This document shows positions 41,316-49,864 of a stretch of 64,000 nt of DNA, one piece after another. The DNA lies in the NCBI RefSeq assembly GCF_030285665.1, contig NZ_CP127295.1:10747245-10811244 (forward strand), read 5' to 3'. The DNA is from Amycolatopsis mongoliensis. GTDB lineage: Bacteria; Actinomycetota; Actinomycetes; Mycobacteriales; Pseudonocardiaceae. Position 1 is the first letter of the stretch. Each line of letters starts with the position of its first letter. Under the pieces are notes generated by a model. It had not been told where the DNA came from. It saw nothing but the letters and a program-made list of their open reading frames with translations, and ran no database searches. A program made the position numbers and the translations under genes.

Positions 41316-43676
41316 ATGTCTCCGGTCGCCGCGCTCGAGCCGGCCGCGGAGCTGTCCGCGACCGCCGAACCCCGCGGCACCACCGCCGCCGACCGGCGCC
41401 CTCGGCTGGCCACCTACCTCTCCGCGGCCATCATCGTCGTGGTCGTCACCGGGTTCGGCGTGATCGGCGTCGTCGGCCTCCTGCCCGCGTCGGTCGGCCC
41501 CTTCCGCGCCGGATACGCCATCGTGGCCGCCGTCGCGCTGCTGGCGATCCAGCTGCTGTGGTTCAGCCGCCCGTCCGCCCGGCTCGACTCGACGACCAGC
41601 CGGGTGCTGTTCGTGGTCATGGTCGTCCTCGCCTACGTGCCGATGCTGACCTTCGGCTGGCTGTGGGCCACCATGCTCGTGTACGTCGGCAGCGCCGCGC
41701 TCCTGGTCCTGCCCCCGCGCTACGGCTGGGCAGCGGTCGTCGTGATCGTGCTCAGCACCGTCGGGGTCTACCAGGTGTTCGGCGTGGCAGCGGCGCCCAC
41801 CGTCTACAACGCGTTCGGCACGCTCTTCTACATCCTGGTCTTCTACCTGCTGTCCCGGCTCGCGCGGATGGTCCACGAGCTCCACGAGGCCCGCACCGAA
41901 CTGGCCCAGCGCGCGGTCGCCGAGCAGCGGCTGGCCTTCGCCCGCGACCTGCACGACCTGCTCGGGATGAGCCTGTCCGCGATCGCGCTCAAGGGCGAGC
42001 TCGTGTCCCGCCTCATGCGCAAGTCCGCCGACCGCGCCAAGGCCGAGCTCGCCGAGATCACCGCCACCGCGCAACGCACCCTCTCCGACGTCCGCGCGGT
42101 CTCCCACGGCTACCGCGAACTCTCGCTGGAGAAGGAGTCCCGCACGGCCGAATCGCTGCTGTCGGCGTCCGAGATCGCCGTCCGGATCCACTTCGACCAG
42201 GGCGATCTGCCGGTCCAGGTCCGCACGCTGCTGGCCAAGGTGCTCCGCGAAGGCGTCACGAACGTCCTGCGCTACAGCGACGTCGAACACTGCGAAATCG
42301 ACGTCCGGCACCAGGACGGCAAGGTCGCTCTCGAGATCGTCAACGACGGCGTGACGGCGGACGACCCGGCGCTGGCCCCGGGCAGCGCGCTGACGATCCT
42401 GCCCGACGAGGTCTCCGCGCTCGGCGGCACGGCGACCGCGAAGGCCGGCGCGGACGGCCGGTTCCGGCTGCGCGTCGAGCTCCCCCTGCCCGGCGGGCCG
42501 GGCGGCCCCGCCGCGCACGACACCGAGGAGCGCTCGGAGAGCGCGTCGAAGCAGATCCGCCGGCTGCTGCCGGTGATCATGGCGCTGATGGGCATCGGTG
42601 CGTTGGCGCACCTGCTCCAGCTGGCCCCCCGGCCGTGGGAGGTCGCGCTGGTCGTCGGCTCGATCGTGGCGTTGCTGGCCTTGCAGTTCTCGTACTTCAA
42701 CCGGCCGTCGACCCAGCTGCGGTCCGCGCAGAGCTACGGGATGCTCCTCGTCCAGGCCTGCCTGATCTACCTCCCGCTGCTGCCGCTCGGCCCGCACTGG
42801 GTCAGCCTGCCCGGGCTGCTGCTCGGCAGCGCGCTGCTGGTGCTGCCGCCCGTCGCGGGCTGGGTGTTCTTCGCCCTCAACATCGCCGCCTACGCGGAGA
42901 TCCACCGGGTGTCGGGCGCGGACCTCACGTCCACGATCTTCTACACCGCCGCGACCGTGATGACGAGCCTGACCGTGTTCGGGCTCCTGTGGCTGGTCCG
43001 GCTGGTCACCGAGCTCGCCAGCACCCGGCGGCGGCTGGCCGAGATGGCGCTGGCCGAGGAGCGGCTGCGGTTCGCCCGCGACCTGCACGACCTGCTCGGG
43101 ATGAGCCTGTCCGCGATCGCGCTGAAGAGCGAGCTGACCGCCCGGGTGCTGCCCCTGGACCGCGACCGCGCCGCCGAGGAGCTGAACGAGGTCCTCGGCC
43201 TGACCCGCCAGGCCCTGTCCGACGTCCGGTCCGTGGCCAGCGGTTACCGCGAGCTGTCCCTCGACAGCGAGTCCCGCACGGCGAAGTCCGTGCTGGCGGC
43301 CGCGGACGTGCGGGTGCGCATGGAGATGCTCGGCGACGACCTGCCGACGCCGGTGCGCACGGTGCTGGCCGTCGTCCTGCGCGAAGGCGTCACGAACGTG
43401 CTGCGGCACAGCAAAGTGGAGAGCTGCGAGATCGCGATGCGCCGCACCGACGGCGGAATCTGCCTCGACATCGTGAACGACGGTGTCGAGCGGAACGGTG
43501 ACGGGCCCGCGAAGCCCGTCGTGCCCGAACCACGTGCCGCCGCCGTACCCCGGGACTCCTCCCCCGGCAGCGGGATCGGCAACCTCTCCCACCGGGTCGC
43601 CGACCTCGGCGGCGAACTCACCGCCGGGGTCGAGCCGGACGGCCGGTTCCGGCTGCGGGCGGTCGTCCCGGCCTGA
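41316..43676 (+). CDS. Tandem-fused NarL-type sensor histidine kinase
   Basis: A 786-residue protein consisting of two complete kinase copies head to tail. Each has a hydrophobic bundle of about five helices, a HisKA_3 segment (RDLHDLLGMSLSAIALK, near residues 210 and 590, with the phospho-His inside RDLHD) and an HATPase domain (REGVTNVLR). In copy 1 the ATP-lid region reads GSALTILPDEVSALGG; in copy 2 it is the expected GSGIGNLSHRVADLGG, so copy 1 is probably defective for ATP. ATG 41316 has only a weak site. The kinase is convergent with a response regulator of the LuxR type, its likely partner. Confidence 0.88.
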   Translation: MSPVAALEPAAELSATAEPRGTTAADRRPRLATYLSAAIIVVVVTGFGVIGVVGLLPASVGPFRAGYAIVAAVALLAIQLLWFSRPSARLDSTTSRVLFVVMVVLAYVPMLTFGWLWATMLVYVGSAALLVLPPRYGWAAVVVIVLSTVGVYQVFGVAAAPTVYNAFGTLFYILVFYLLSRLARMVHELHEARTELAQRAVAEQRLAFARDLHDLLGMSLSAIALKGELVSRLMRKSADRAKAELAEITATAQRTLSDVRAVSHGYRELSLEKESRTAESLLSASEIAVRIHFDQGDLPVQVRTLLAKVLREGVTNVLRYSDVEHCEIDVRHQDGKVALEIVNDGVTADDPALAPGSALTILPDEVSALGGTATAKAGADGRFRLRVELPLPGGPGGPAAHDTEERSESASKQIRRLLPVIMALMGIGALAHLLQLAPRPWEVALVVGSIVALLALQFSYFNRPSTQLRSAQSYGMLLVQACLIYLPLLPLGPHWVSLPGLLLGSALLVLPPVAGWVFFALNIAAYAEIHRVSGADLTSTIFYTAATVMTSLTVFGLLWLVRLVTELASTRRRLAEMALAEERLRFARDLHDLLGMSLSAIALKSELTARVLPLDRDRAAEELNEVLGLTRQALSDVRSVASGYRELSLDSESRTAKSVLAAADVRVRMEMLGDDLPTPVRTVLAVVLREGVTNVLRHSKVESCEIAMRRTDGGICLDIVNDGVERNGDGPAKPVVPEPRAAAVPRDSSPGSGIGNLSHRVADLGGELTAGVEPDGRFRLRAVVPA

Positions 43677-43775
43677 ACCCTTCGCGCCGGCCCGAACCGC
43701 CGGCCCGGCGCGCGGACACCGGACGGCCGATCCGGCCACGCTGGTCTGGACCTCCGGTTCGGCTCCGGCCGCCGG

Positions 43776-44381
43776 TCACAGCCAGCCGGACTCCTCGGCG
43801 ATGCGGATGGCGTCCACCCGGTTGCGGGCGTTGAGCTTCGCGACGACGGTCGTGAGGTAGTTCCGTACTGTCCCGGCGGAAAGGTACAGCCGGGCGGCGA
43901 CCTCCACCGTCCCGTAGCCCTGCGCGGTCATCCGCAGCACGTCCAGCTCGCGGGCGGTCAGCGGGCAGTCGACGCTGTCCCAGGCGGCCAGCGCGAGGTC
44001 GCCGTCGACCATGCGGCGGCCGGCGAGCACACCCCGCACGGCGTGCGCCAGCTTGTCCGGGGGCGCGTCCTTGAGCAGGAACCCGCCCACCTTGGCATCC
44101 AGGGCGCGCCGCAGCGTGCCGGGACGGCCCAGGCTGGTGAGGATGAGGGTCCGGCAGCCCGGCAGGTGTTCGTGCAGCTCACCGGCCGCGGTGAGGCCGT
44201 CCTTGCCCGGCAGGTCGATGTCGATGACGGCCACCTGCGCCTGCTTGGCGCGCGCGGCGGGCAGGATCTCGAGCCCGGAGGCGACCTCGGCTACCACGTC
44301 GATGTCGGGTTCGAGCCGCAGCAGCGCCACCAGTGCTCCCCGCACGATGTGCATGTCCTCGGCCACCAGCACTCTGATCAC
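43776..44381 (-). CDS. NarL/LuxR-family response regulator (copy 1)
   Basis: A 201-residue regulator. The receiver domain (1-120) has the phospho-acceptor in AVIDIDLPGKDG near residue 54, and the signal-switch TS and K are in ILTSLGRPG and FLLKDAP. The LuxR helix-turn-helix is near 140-195 (LTARELDVLRMTAQGYGTVEVAARL). GTG 44381 has GGAGG 7 nt upstream. It is almost identical in layout and length to 46305-46910. It reads toward the kinase at 41316-43676, which is expected to phosphorylate it. Confidence 0.92.
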   Translation of the reverse strand: MIRVLVAEDMHIVRGALVALLRLEPDIDVVAEVASGLEILPAARAKQAQVAVIDIDLPGKDGLTAAGELHEHLPGCRTLILTSLGRPGTLRRALDAKVGGFLLKDAPPDKLAHAVRGVLAGRRMVDGDLALAAWDSVDCPLTARELDVLRMTAQGYGTVEVAARLYLSAGTVRNYLTTVVAKLNARNRVDAIRIAEESGWL

Positions 44382-44697
44382 GGGTGTGCCTCCGCACTCA
44401 CGATTCCCCAGAAGCTCAGTTAAACATTCCGCTTGACGAATCGGTTGCACCATTCGGGCACCACTTTTGCGGCGATGCCGCGAAATGCACATGCACGGGT
44501 TAGGGCCAGGTTAAAAATGCCTACTCGCACCCGGTCGACTACCAGCCGTCACGGACGGACAGGGATTTCCGTCACTCGTGTCGGAAATTTTCCGGCCAGG
44601 TCGCTTGTGGACTTCCCACACCGCGAGCCGGCCGCGGCGGGCGCACTGGGCACCCGCCGCGACCGGCTCGAGGCTTCGAGAACTGCGCAAACGCGCA
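44382..44697. other. Promoter of response regulator 1 and end of the 61-residue gene
   Basis: This 316-bp gap is AT-richer than its surroundings around 44400-44530 (for example TTAAACATTCCGC and AGGTTAAAAATG) and should contain the response regulator promoter on the minus strand. Its right part holds the terminator at 44624-44670. No gene is visible. Confidence 0.5.
44624..44670 (-). terminator. Terminator of the 61-residue peptide gene
   Basis: Near-perfect 20-bp inverted repeat (44624-44643 and 44651-44670) with a 7-nt loop, 27 bp past the stop of the peptide gene on the minus strand. It supports the peptide gene being a genuine monocistronic unit. Confidence 0.75.
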
Positions 44698-44883
44698 TCA
44701 AGCCGCTTCGAGGACGTCGGCCCGGCAGAAGCAGGTGCCGCGGCGCCCCGGCACGGCGCCCGTGGAAGCCTCGATACTGAAGTGCTCGAAACGGTCGATC
44801 ACGAGGTCCGTCCCAGCCTTTTCGAACTCGATCTCCAAATCGGTGAAAAGCGCGCGGACGTCGGCGGAAAACTGTGCGGACAT
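44698..44883 (-). CDS. 61-residue peptide; candidate TOMM precursor
   Basis: A short gene with a strong GGGAG site 6 nt before ATG 44883 and its own terminator. The first 40 residues are leader-like and acidic (LFTDLEIEFEKAG, LVIDRFEHFSIEAS). The C-terminal part carries the heterocyclisable residues in STGAVPGRRGTCFCRADVLE: two Cys flanked by Thr and Ser, with possible cleavage near GRRG. A TOMM cyclodehydratase/dehydrogenase pair is 3.5-7 kb away. The gene lies at the centre of the mirrored kinase/regulator block. Alternatives are a small regulatory protein or an unmodified peptide. I do not recognise the family. Confidence 0.6.
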   Translation of the reverse strand: MSAQFSADVRALFTDLEIEFEKAGTDLVIDRFEHFSIEASTGAVPGRRGTCFCRADVLEAA

Positions 44884-45339
44884 GTTCTGCTCCCAGTGGC
44901 GAAGATGAATGCTTCACGTGCCATAAATCGTCGCCAACGGAGGCGGCATCAACCAGTGCCCGCATCATCGCCGTGATGTGGCTTACACATGGTCCGTGCG
45001 GTTACCGCAAAGACTCCGAACGGGCTAGCAAGTCCCTCGAACACCGTCGAATCACCGCGTTTTCGTCACCATGTGCGGTCACCCGCATCCCCGGTGCTAC
45101 CACGGGTATGAGAAACGCACATGTGTGCACGGCCGGAGTGCCCGTTCCCCGCCGCGTTCACACCCCATGTGCAAAACGCATGCCCGGGACCGGTGAAATC
45201 CATCCGGACCGGTGCACAGAGCACTTAAGAAGTAGACGCCCGCCGACTTACAGTTTTGGTCGAAATCACATCCCCCGCACCGGACGCCTTCACCGGGAAG
45301 GTGCCCGGGCGGCATTGTCGACCGGGAGGGACGGCCACC
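44884..45339. promoter_or_regulatory. Divergent promoter region with two RAACGCAY boxes
   Basis: A 456-bp gap between the 61-residue peptide gene (minus) and AraC copy 2 (plus), noticeably AT-richer than the surrounding genes. The AACGCA core occurs at 45114 and 45175. A TAGACG hexamer at 45233, 58 nt from the last box, is a possible -10 of the AraC gene; the same 58-nt spacing occurs in front of the HxlR copy 2. Further palindromic bits (GTGCGGTTACCGCA at 44998) are present. No gene seen. Confidence 0.5.
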
Positions 45340-46089
45340 ATGGATGAGATCGTCCGGCAAGCCGTGGCACGCGCCATCGTGACCATGCGAGACAACCTGG
45401 GGGAGCGGCTCACGATCGACGACCTCGCCCGCGCGGCCATGTTCAGCAAGTTCCACTTCACCCGGGTGTTCCTGCGGGTCACCGGGCTGTCACCGGGCCG
45501 GTTCCTGTCGGCCCTGCGGCTCGCGGAGGCCAAGCGCCTGCTCGCGACCACGGTCATCTCGGTGGCCGACATCAGCCACCAGGTCGGCTACAACAGCGTC
45601 GGCACGTTCAGCGCCCGCTTCAGCGGCAGCGTCGGCGTTTCGCCGTCGGGGTACCGGCAGCTGCGCGGCATGGCGCCGCGGGTCGCCGACCAGCAGGCCC
45701 AGCCGGGCTCCGGGACGGCCGTGCGCGGCCAGCTGCGCGTCGCGCCGTCGGCCGAGGTCGGACCGGTGTTCGTCGGGCTGTTCGCCGCCCGGATCGCCGA
45801 GGGCGCGCCGGCCAGGTACGCCGTCCTGCCCGGCCCGGGACCGTATGCACTGGCAGACGTTCCGCTGGGCTCGTGGTACGTGCTCACCCACGCCTACGGC
45901 TGCGGCGAGGTCGACGACCACACCCTGCGGCCCTACACCGGCCTCGCCGGCCCGGTGACCGTGCACCGCGGCGTCACGGCGAGCCTGGCCGACGTCCGGC
46001 TGCGGCCCCGGCACGGCTTCGACCCGCCGGTCCTGCTGGCCCTGCCCGACCTGCGCCGGTCCGCGGTGGCCCGCCCGATGGCGGTCTGA
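45340..46089 (+). CDS. AraC-family transcriptional regulator (copy 2)
   Basis: A 249-residue paralogue of 34342-35247 with the same HTH-first layout. The DNA-binding region spans residues 25-110 (LTIDDLARAAMFSKFHFTRV, ADISHQVGYNSVGTFSARF, VSPSGYRQLRG), and a short C-terminal domain contains DVPLGSWYVLTHAYG. ATG 45340 has GGGAGGG 9 nt upstream. It diverges from the 61-residue peptide gene and is co-directional with a response regulator 215 bp downstream. A role in controlling the peptide or TOMM genes is suggested by position. Confidence 0.88.
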   Translation: MDEIVRQAVARAIVTMRDNLGERLTIDDLARAAMFSKFHFTRVFLRVTGLSPGRFLSALRLAEAKRLLATTVISVADISHQVGYNSVGTFSARFSGSVGVSPSGYRQLRGMAPRVADQQAQPGSGTAVRGQLRVAPSAEVGPVFVGLFAARIAEGAPARYAVLPGPGPYALADVPLGSWYVLTHAYGCGEVDDHTLRPYTGLAGPVTVHRGVTASLADVRLRPRHGFDPPVLLALPDLRRSAVARPMAV

Positions 46090-46304
46090 GCGCGGGCAAT
46101 TCCGGGACACCGAATCCGCCGTCCGTTAATCCGCGGACGGCGGACGCACCCGGCCCGCGTTCCCCGCAGCCATTCGGCCCAGCGGCGCCGCCGTGAATTC
46201 CCGTCATTACCGGGTGAGTGCGCTTCCGCGAAACACCGGCGGGGGCCGGGCAATGGCGTACAATTGCGGTTCGGAGTCAACGGACTGGGGTGCGAGGTAC
46301 CGTC

Positions 46305-46910
46305 GTGATCAAGGTGTTGCTGGCCGAGGACATGCACATGGTCCGCGGCGCCCTGGTCGCCCTGCTCAACCTGGAATCCGACATCGAGGTGGTCGCCGAG
46401 GTGTCCACCGGCGACCAGATCCTGCCGGCCGCGAAGGCGGCCCAGCCCGACGTCGCGGTCATCGACATCGACCTGCCGGGCAAGGACGGGCTGTCGGCGG
46501 CGGTCGAGATCCACGAGAGCCTCCCCGACGTCCACACCCTGATCCTGACCAGCCTCGGCCGCCCGGGCACGGTCCGCCGCGCGCTGGACGCGAAGGTGAA
46601 CGGCTTCCTGCTCAAGGACTCGCCGTCGGACAAGCTGGCGAACGCGGTCCGCTCGGTCGCCATCGGCCGCCGGGTCATCGACAGCGAGCTGGCGCTGGCC
46701 GCCTGGGAGACCGACGACTGCCCGCTCACCCCGCGCGAAATCGAGATCCTGTCGCTGGCGGCGCGCGGACGCAACGTGGCCGATATCGCGGCGGAGCTGT
46801 TCCTGTCGGCCGGCACGGTCCGCAACTACCTGGCCGCGGTGGTCACGAAGCTCAACGCCCGCAACCGGGTCCACGCGATCCGCATCGCGACCGAAGCGGA
46901 ATGGCTTTAG
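46305..46910 (+). CDS. NarL/LuxR-family response regulator (copy 2)
   Basis: A 201-residue response regulator, a close paralogue of 43776-44381 (same length; receiver Asp in AVIDIDLPGKDG at residue 54; HTH near 140-195 with LTPREIEILSLAARGRNVADIAAEL). GTG 46305 follows GAGG; the longer in-frame upstream stretch lacks a site. It is convergent with the kinase at 47082-48287 and is expected to pair with it. The pair is the mirror image of the kinase/regulator pair to the left. Confidence 0.92.
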   Translation: MIKVLLAEDMHMVRGALVALLNLESDIEVVAEVSTGDQILPAAKAAQPDVAVIDIDLPGKDGLSAAVEIHESLPDVHTLILTSLGRPGTVRRALDAKVNGFLLKDSPSDKLANAVRSVAIGRRVIDSELALAAWETDDCPLTPREIEILSLAARGRNVADIAAELFLSAGTVRNYLAAVVTKLNARNRVHAIRIATEAEWL

Positions 46911-46929
46911 CCCCGGCCGGTTGAGGCTG

Positions 46930-47037
46930 ACCAGCCAAGCACGCTAGCCGTCCGTCCGGGTACGAGTGTCGTCCCTCCAAGCACGCGTGCCGACCCTCCA
47001 GACACACGAGCCGCCCCTCCAGACACGCGTGCTGCCC
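46930..47037. repeat. Tandem degenerate 21-bp repeat
   Basis: Four consecutive 21-bp units (46954-46974, 46975-46995, 46996-47016, 47017-47037), for example CTCCAAGCACGCGTGCCGAC(C) and CTCCAGACACGCGTGCTGCC(C), preceded by a longer degenerate unit from 46930. They sit between convergent genes and share CACGCGTG-type cores with the arrays at 25231 and 63681. Confidence 0.8.
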
Positions 47038-47081
47038 GCCCGAACACCCCACCCCGCCCGGAAAACCGGCCGGGAAAGCGC

Positions 47082-48287
47082 TTACGCCGACAGCTCGTCC
47101 GGCGCCCGATGCCGGCGCACGCCGCCACACCCCACCGGGACCGCCGCCAGCAGCCGGTGCGTCCCGTCCGCACCGGACTCCGTCGCCAGCGTCCCGCCCA
47201 GCGACTCCACCCGGTCGAGCAGGTTGCGCAGCCCCGATCCCGAACCCGCGCCGCCGTCCGCGGGGCCGCCCGCGCCGTCGTTGACGATCTCCAGCCAGGC
47301 CGTTCCGTCCTCCTTGCTCACCGAGAACGCGCACCAGCTCGCCGTGCTGTGCCGCACCACGTTCGTCACCCCTTCGCGCAGCACCGCCGCCAGCGCGGTC
47401 GCCACCTCCGGGGGCAGGTCCTCCGTGCCGGAACGGGCCACCGTCACCCGGGTCCCGGCCGCGCTCAGCACCGCCGCCGCGGCCCGGCACTCGTCGGCCA
47501 GCGACAGCTCGCGGTAGCCCGCCGCGACCGTGCGGACGTCGGCCAGAGCGCGCCGCGACATCGTCAGCAGCTCGGCCAGTTCCTCCTTCGCGCGCCCCGG
47601 CTGGCCGATCACCAACCGGTCGACGAGTTCACCCTTGAGGGTGATCGCCGAAAGGCTGAGGCCGAGCAGGTCGTGGACGTCGCGGGAGAACCGCTTGCGC
47701 TCCTCGGCGATCGCGCTCCGCTTCAGCTCGCGCCGTTCCTCCTCGCGCTCGGCGATCAGCCGCGCGGCCGCACCCGCCCCGGACAGCGCCAGCGCCGCGA
47801 TCCCGGCGGACACCGCGCCCGCGAACCCGGCATCGGCCGAACCCGTCGGCCAGGCGCAGACGAGCCCCGCCACGACGCACACCAGCCCCGCCGCGGGCAC
47901 CGCCCGGGCCGGCCGGACGGCCAGCAGCAGACCCCCGGCGAGGAACCCACCCGCGGTGCTCCACAGGGCTCCCAGCAGCAGCATCGGCCCGTACGCGAGC
48001 AGGGCCTGGGCGGCCAGCGCCAGGCCGGGGCGGCGGACGCGGCCGTGGGCGAACGCGGTCAGGTGCACCCCCGCCAGCGCCGCCGCGCCGGCCAGCGCGA
48101 GCAGCCGCGGGGCCCAGGACTCCCGTTCGGCCAGGACCGGGAGCAACGCCGTCAGCGCGACCGCGGCGGCCGCCGCCACCGGACCGCCCGCGACGAGCGC
48201 GCGGAAGTCCGGCCGTCCGGCATCCCGCTCCGCCGGCGGCTCGGCCCGCACCCGGGACTTCCCGCGCAGCCGAACCGGATATGCCAC
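47082..48287 (-). CDS. NarL-type sensor histidine kinase
   Basis: A 401-residue kinase. Four to five membrane helices (about residues 30-175) are followed by a HisKA_3 segment SRDVHDLLGLSLSAITLKGEL near 210 and an HATPase_c domain with REGVTNVVRHS and the ATP-lid GSGSGLRNLLDRVESLGG. It resembles DesK-like kinases but is a single copy, unlike its tandem-fused paralogue at 41316. Start GTG 48287 is chosen for GGGAGG shortly upstream. It is convergent with the response regulator copy 2, its probable partner. The 76-bp gap to the SagB gene upstream leaves possible co-transcription with the TOMM enzymes. Confidence 0.9.
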   Translation of the reverse strand: MAYPVRLRGKSRVRAEPPAERDAGRPDFRALVAGGPVAAAAAVALTALLPVLAERESWAPRLLALAGAAALAGVHLTAFAHGRVRRPGLALAAQALLAYGPMLLLGALWSTAGGFLAGGLLLAVRPARAVPAAGLVCVVAGLVCAWPTGSADAGFAGAVSAGIAALALSGAGAAARLIAEREEERRELKRSAIAEERKRFSRDVHDLLGLSLSAITLKGELVDRLVIGQPGRAKEELAELLTMSRRALADVRTVAAGYRELSLADECRAAAAVLSAAGTRVTVARSGTEDLPPEVATALAAVLREGVTNVVRHSTASWCAFSVSKEDGTAWLEIVNDGAGGPADGGAGSGSGLRNLLDRVESLGGTLATESGADGTHRLLAAVPVGCGGVRRHRAPDELSA

Positions 48288-48363
48288 GGCGCCTCCCACC
48301 TCACCCGCACCCCAGTGCCTCAAAGGTAACAGGGCGAACGGTTCCCGCGGAGGCGTCGCGCGA

Positions 48364-49818
48364 TCAGCCCAGCGCATTACCGCCGGGGAAATCGAGCACG
48401 CACTCGCCGACGCTGACCTCGGCCGGCCACTCCAGTTTCAGTGAGCGGTCCACCCGGTCGCCCGCGTCGACCGGCACGGCGTGCGCGGCGAGTCCCATCG
48501 CCTTCGCCGTCAGGTAGAGCACCTGCTGCAACGCGCCGACGTGCACCAGCGTCGTCGCGTACGCGGCACTGCCGAGCACCCACGCGATCCGCGACATCCG
48601 CGCGGTCATCGTCAGCAGCACCGAGGGCCGGCGGTGGCTGCCCGCGCCGACCATCGCCAGGTCCAGCATGCCGTCCAGGACGCCGAGGTCGTCGTTGATC
48701 AGCGTCAGCGTGTGCCACAGCGGGTCGTAGTGGTAGATCCCCCGCGCGAGGTCCGCGCACCGGTTGATCCCGACGTAGATCTCCAGCTCGTACAGGCACG
48801 CGACGCTGAAGTACGGCCGCTGGGAAGCCTCGTGGCCGGGTCCGCCGGGCAGGTACGCCGGCCCGATCGAGCGCACCCGCGCGGCGCGGAAGAGGAACTC
48901 GCCCACCTGGTCGGCGGACAACGCGCGTTCGGTGACCTCGGGGCACGTGTGGTCGTGTTCGAGCAGCGTGGCCAGCGTCGGGTCGGTCGCCTTGAGCACC
49001 TCCGGGTCGGGGCGGTGCAACGGGAAGGTCGGGCCGGCGGTGAGCTGCTTGACCACCGGCGGCTCGGTGCCCGCCCGGTGCGCCTCCGGGTCCGGCGGGC
49101 CGCCCTTCAGCCACGTCCGGCTGCGGGCGTGGAACATCAGGTCGTCGGGCGACCAGACGGTCAGGTCGGTGTCGGTGTCCTCGGTGAACTCGGCCCAGTC
49201 GTCGGCCACCAGCACCACGCCCGCGGCCACCAGGAACGTGACGACGTCGGCCACGACCGCCTCGGTCAGCCCGGAGGTCTCGGCGACCTGCGCGACGGTC
49301 ACCGGCCCGGCCAGCGACGACGCCACGGCCACCGCCGGCGGCCGCAGCAGCGCGACGCGGTACCGGGCGCGGGGCGACTCCAGCACCAGCCCGCCGCCGT
49401 CCGGGCGCATCGCCGAGTACCGCGACAGCTTGATCAGCCGGCCCGGCGGCACCACGTCGGCCGGGAAGACCGGCGCCTGGGTCACCGGGATGGCCGAGAG
49501 CAGCGGCCCGCGGCCGTCGTTGAGCGCGAGCGAGTGCACGACCGAGCCGGACAGCTGGTTGAGGACCCTGCGCAACGTCCCCGCCCACGCTTCGGCGGCG
49601 TTGCCCGCCGACGTGGCGAGGTTGCCCATCGAGATCGGGCCCAGCGCCATCCGGCCCAGCGACTCGCGGACCGGCCGGGGGATGTCCGCCAGCTCGTACT
49701 CGCCCCACCAGGTGATCGCGACGAGCGTGTCGTCGTCCCCCGCCTCCAGCAAGGTGTCTTCGGTGAGGGACCAGAGCCGGACGGTCTCGGGGATCCCCTC
49801 CGGGGGGTAAGCAGGCAA
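48364..49818 (-). CDS. SagB-type FMN dehydrogenase (TOMM azoline oxidase)
   Basis: A 484-residue SagB-family protein. The C-terminal nitroreductase-like domain (about 270-484) contains SIGPAYLPGGPGHEASQRPY and GIYHYDPLWHTLTLI; the N-terminal part is an extended all-alpha/beta region with a winged-helix-like segment near 180. In TOMM pathways SagB oxidises azolines to thiazoles or oxazoles with FMN. The start TTG 49818 is preferred: GAGGAG lies 6 nt upstream. It follows the cyclodehydratase gene after 46 bp on the same strand, so they form one unit. Confidence 0.9.
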   Translation of the reverse strand: MPAYPPEGIPETVRLWSLTEDTLLEAGDDDTLVAITWWGEYELADIPRPVRESLGRMALGPISMGNLATSAGNAAEAWAGTLRRVLNQLSGSVVHSLALNDGRGPLLSAIPVTQAPVFPADVVPPGRLIKLSRYSAMRPDGGGLVLESPRARYRVALLRPPAVAVASSLAGPVTVAQVAETSGLTEAVVADVVTFLVAAGVVLVADDWAEFTEDTDTDLTVWSPDDLMFHARSRTWLKGGPPDPEAHRAGTEPPVVKQLTAGPTFPLHRPDPEVLKATDPTLATLLEHDHTCPEVTERALSADQVGEFLFRAARVRSIGPAYLPGGPGHEASQRPYFSVACLYELEIYVGINRCADLARGIYHYDPLWHTLTLINDDLGVLDGMLDLAMVGAGSHRRPSVLLTMTARMSRIAWVLGSAAYATTLVHVGALQQVLYLTAKAMGLAAHAVPVDAGDRVDRSLKLEWPAEVSVGECVLDFPGGNALG

Positions 49819-49864
49819 GGCCAACTCCTCAAGCAACAGCGAAAGACCGAGCCCCCGGGGGCGC

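Noticed and set aside
46954..47037. CRISPR-like array
   Set aside because: Units are 21 bp, degenerate and contiguous with no spacers; no cas genes are in the window.
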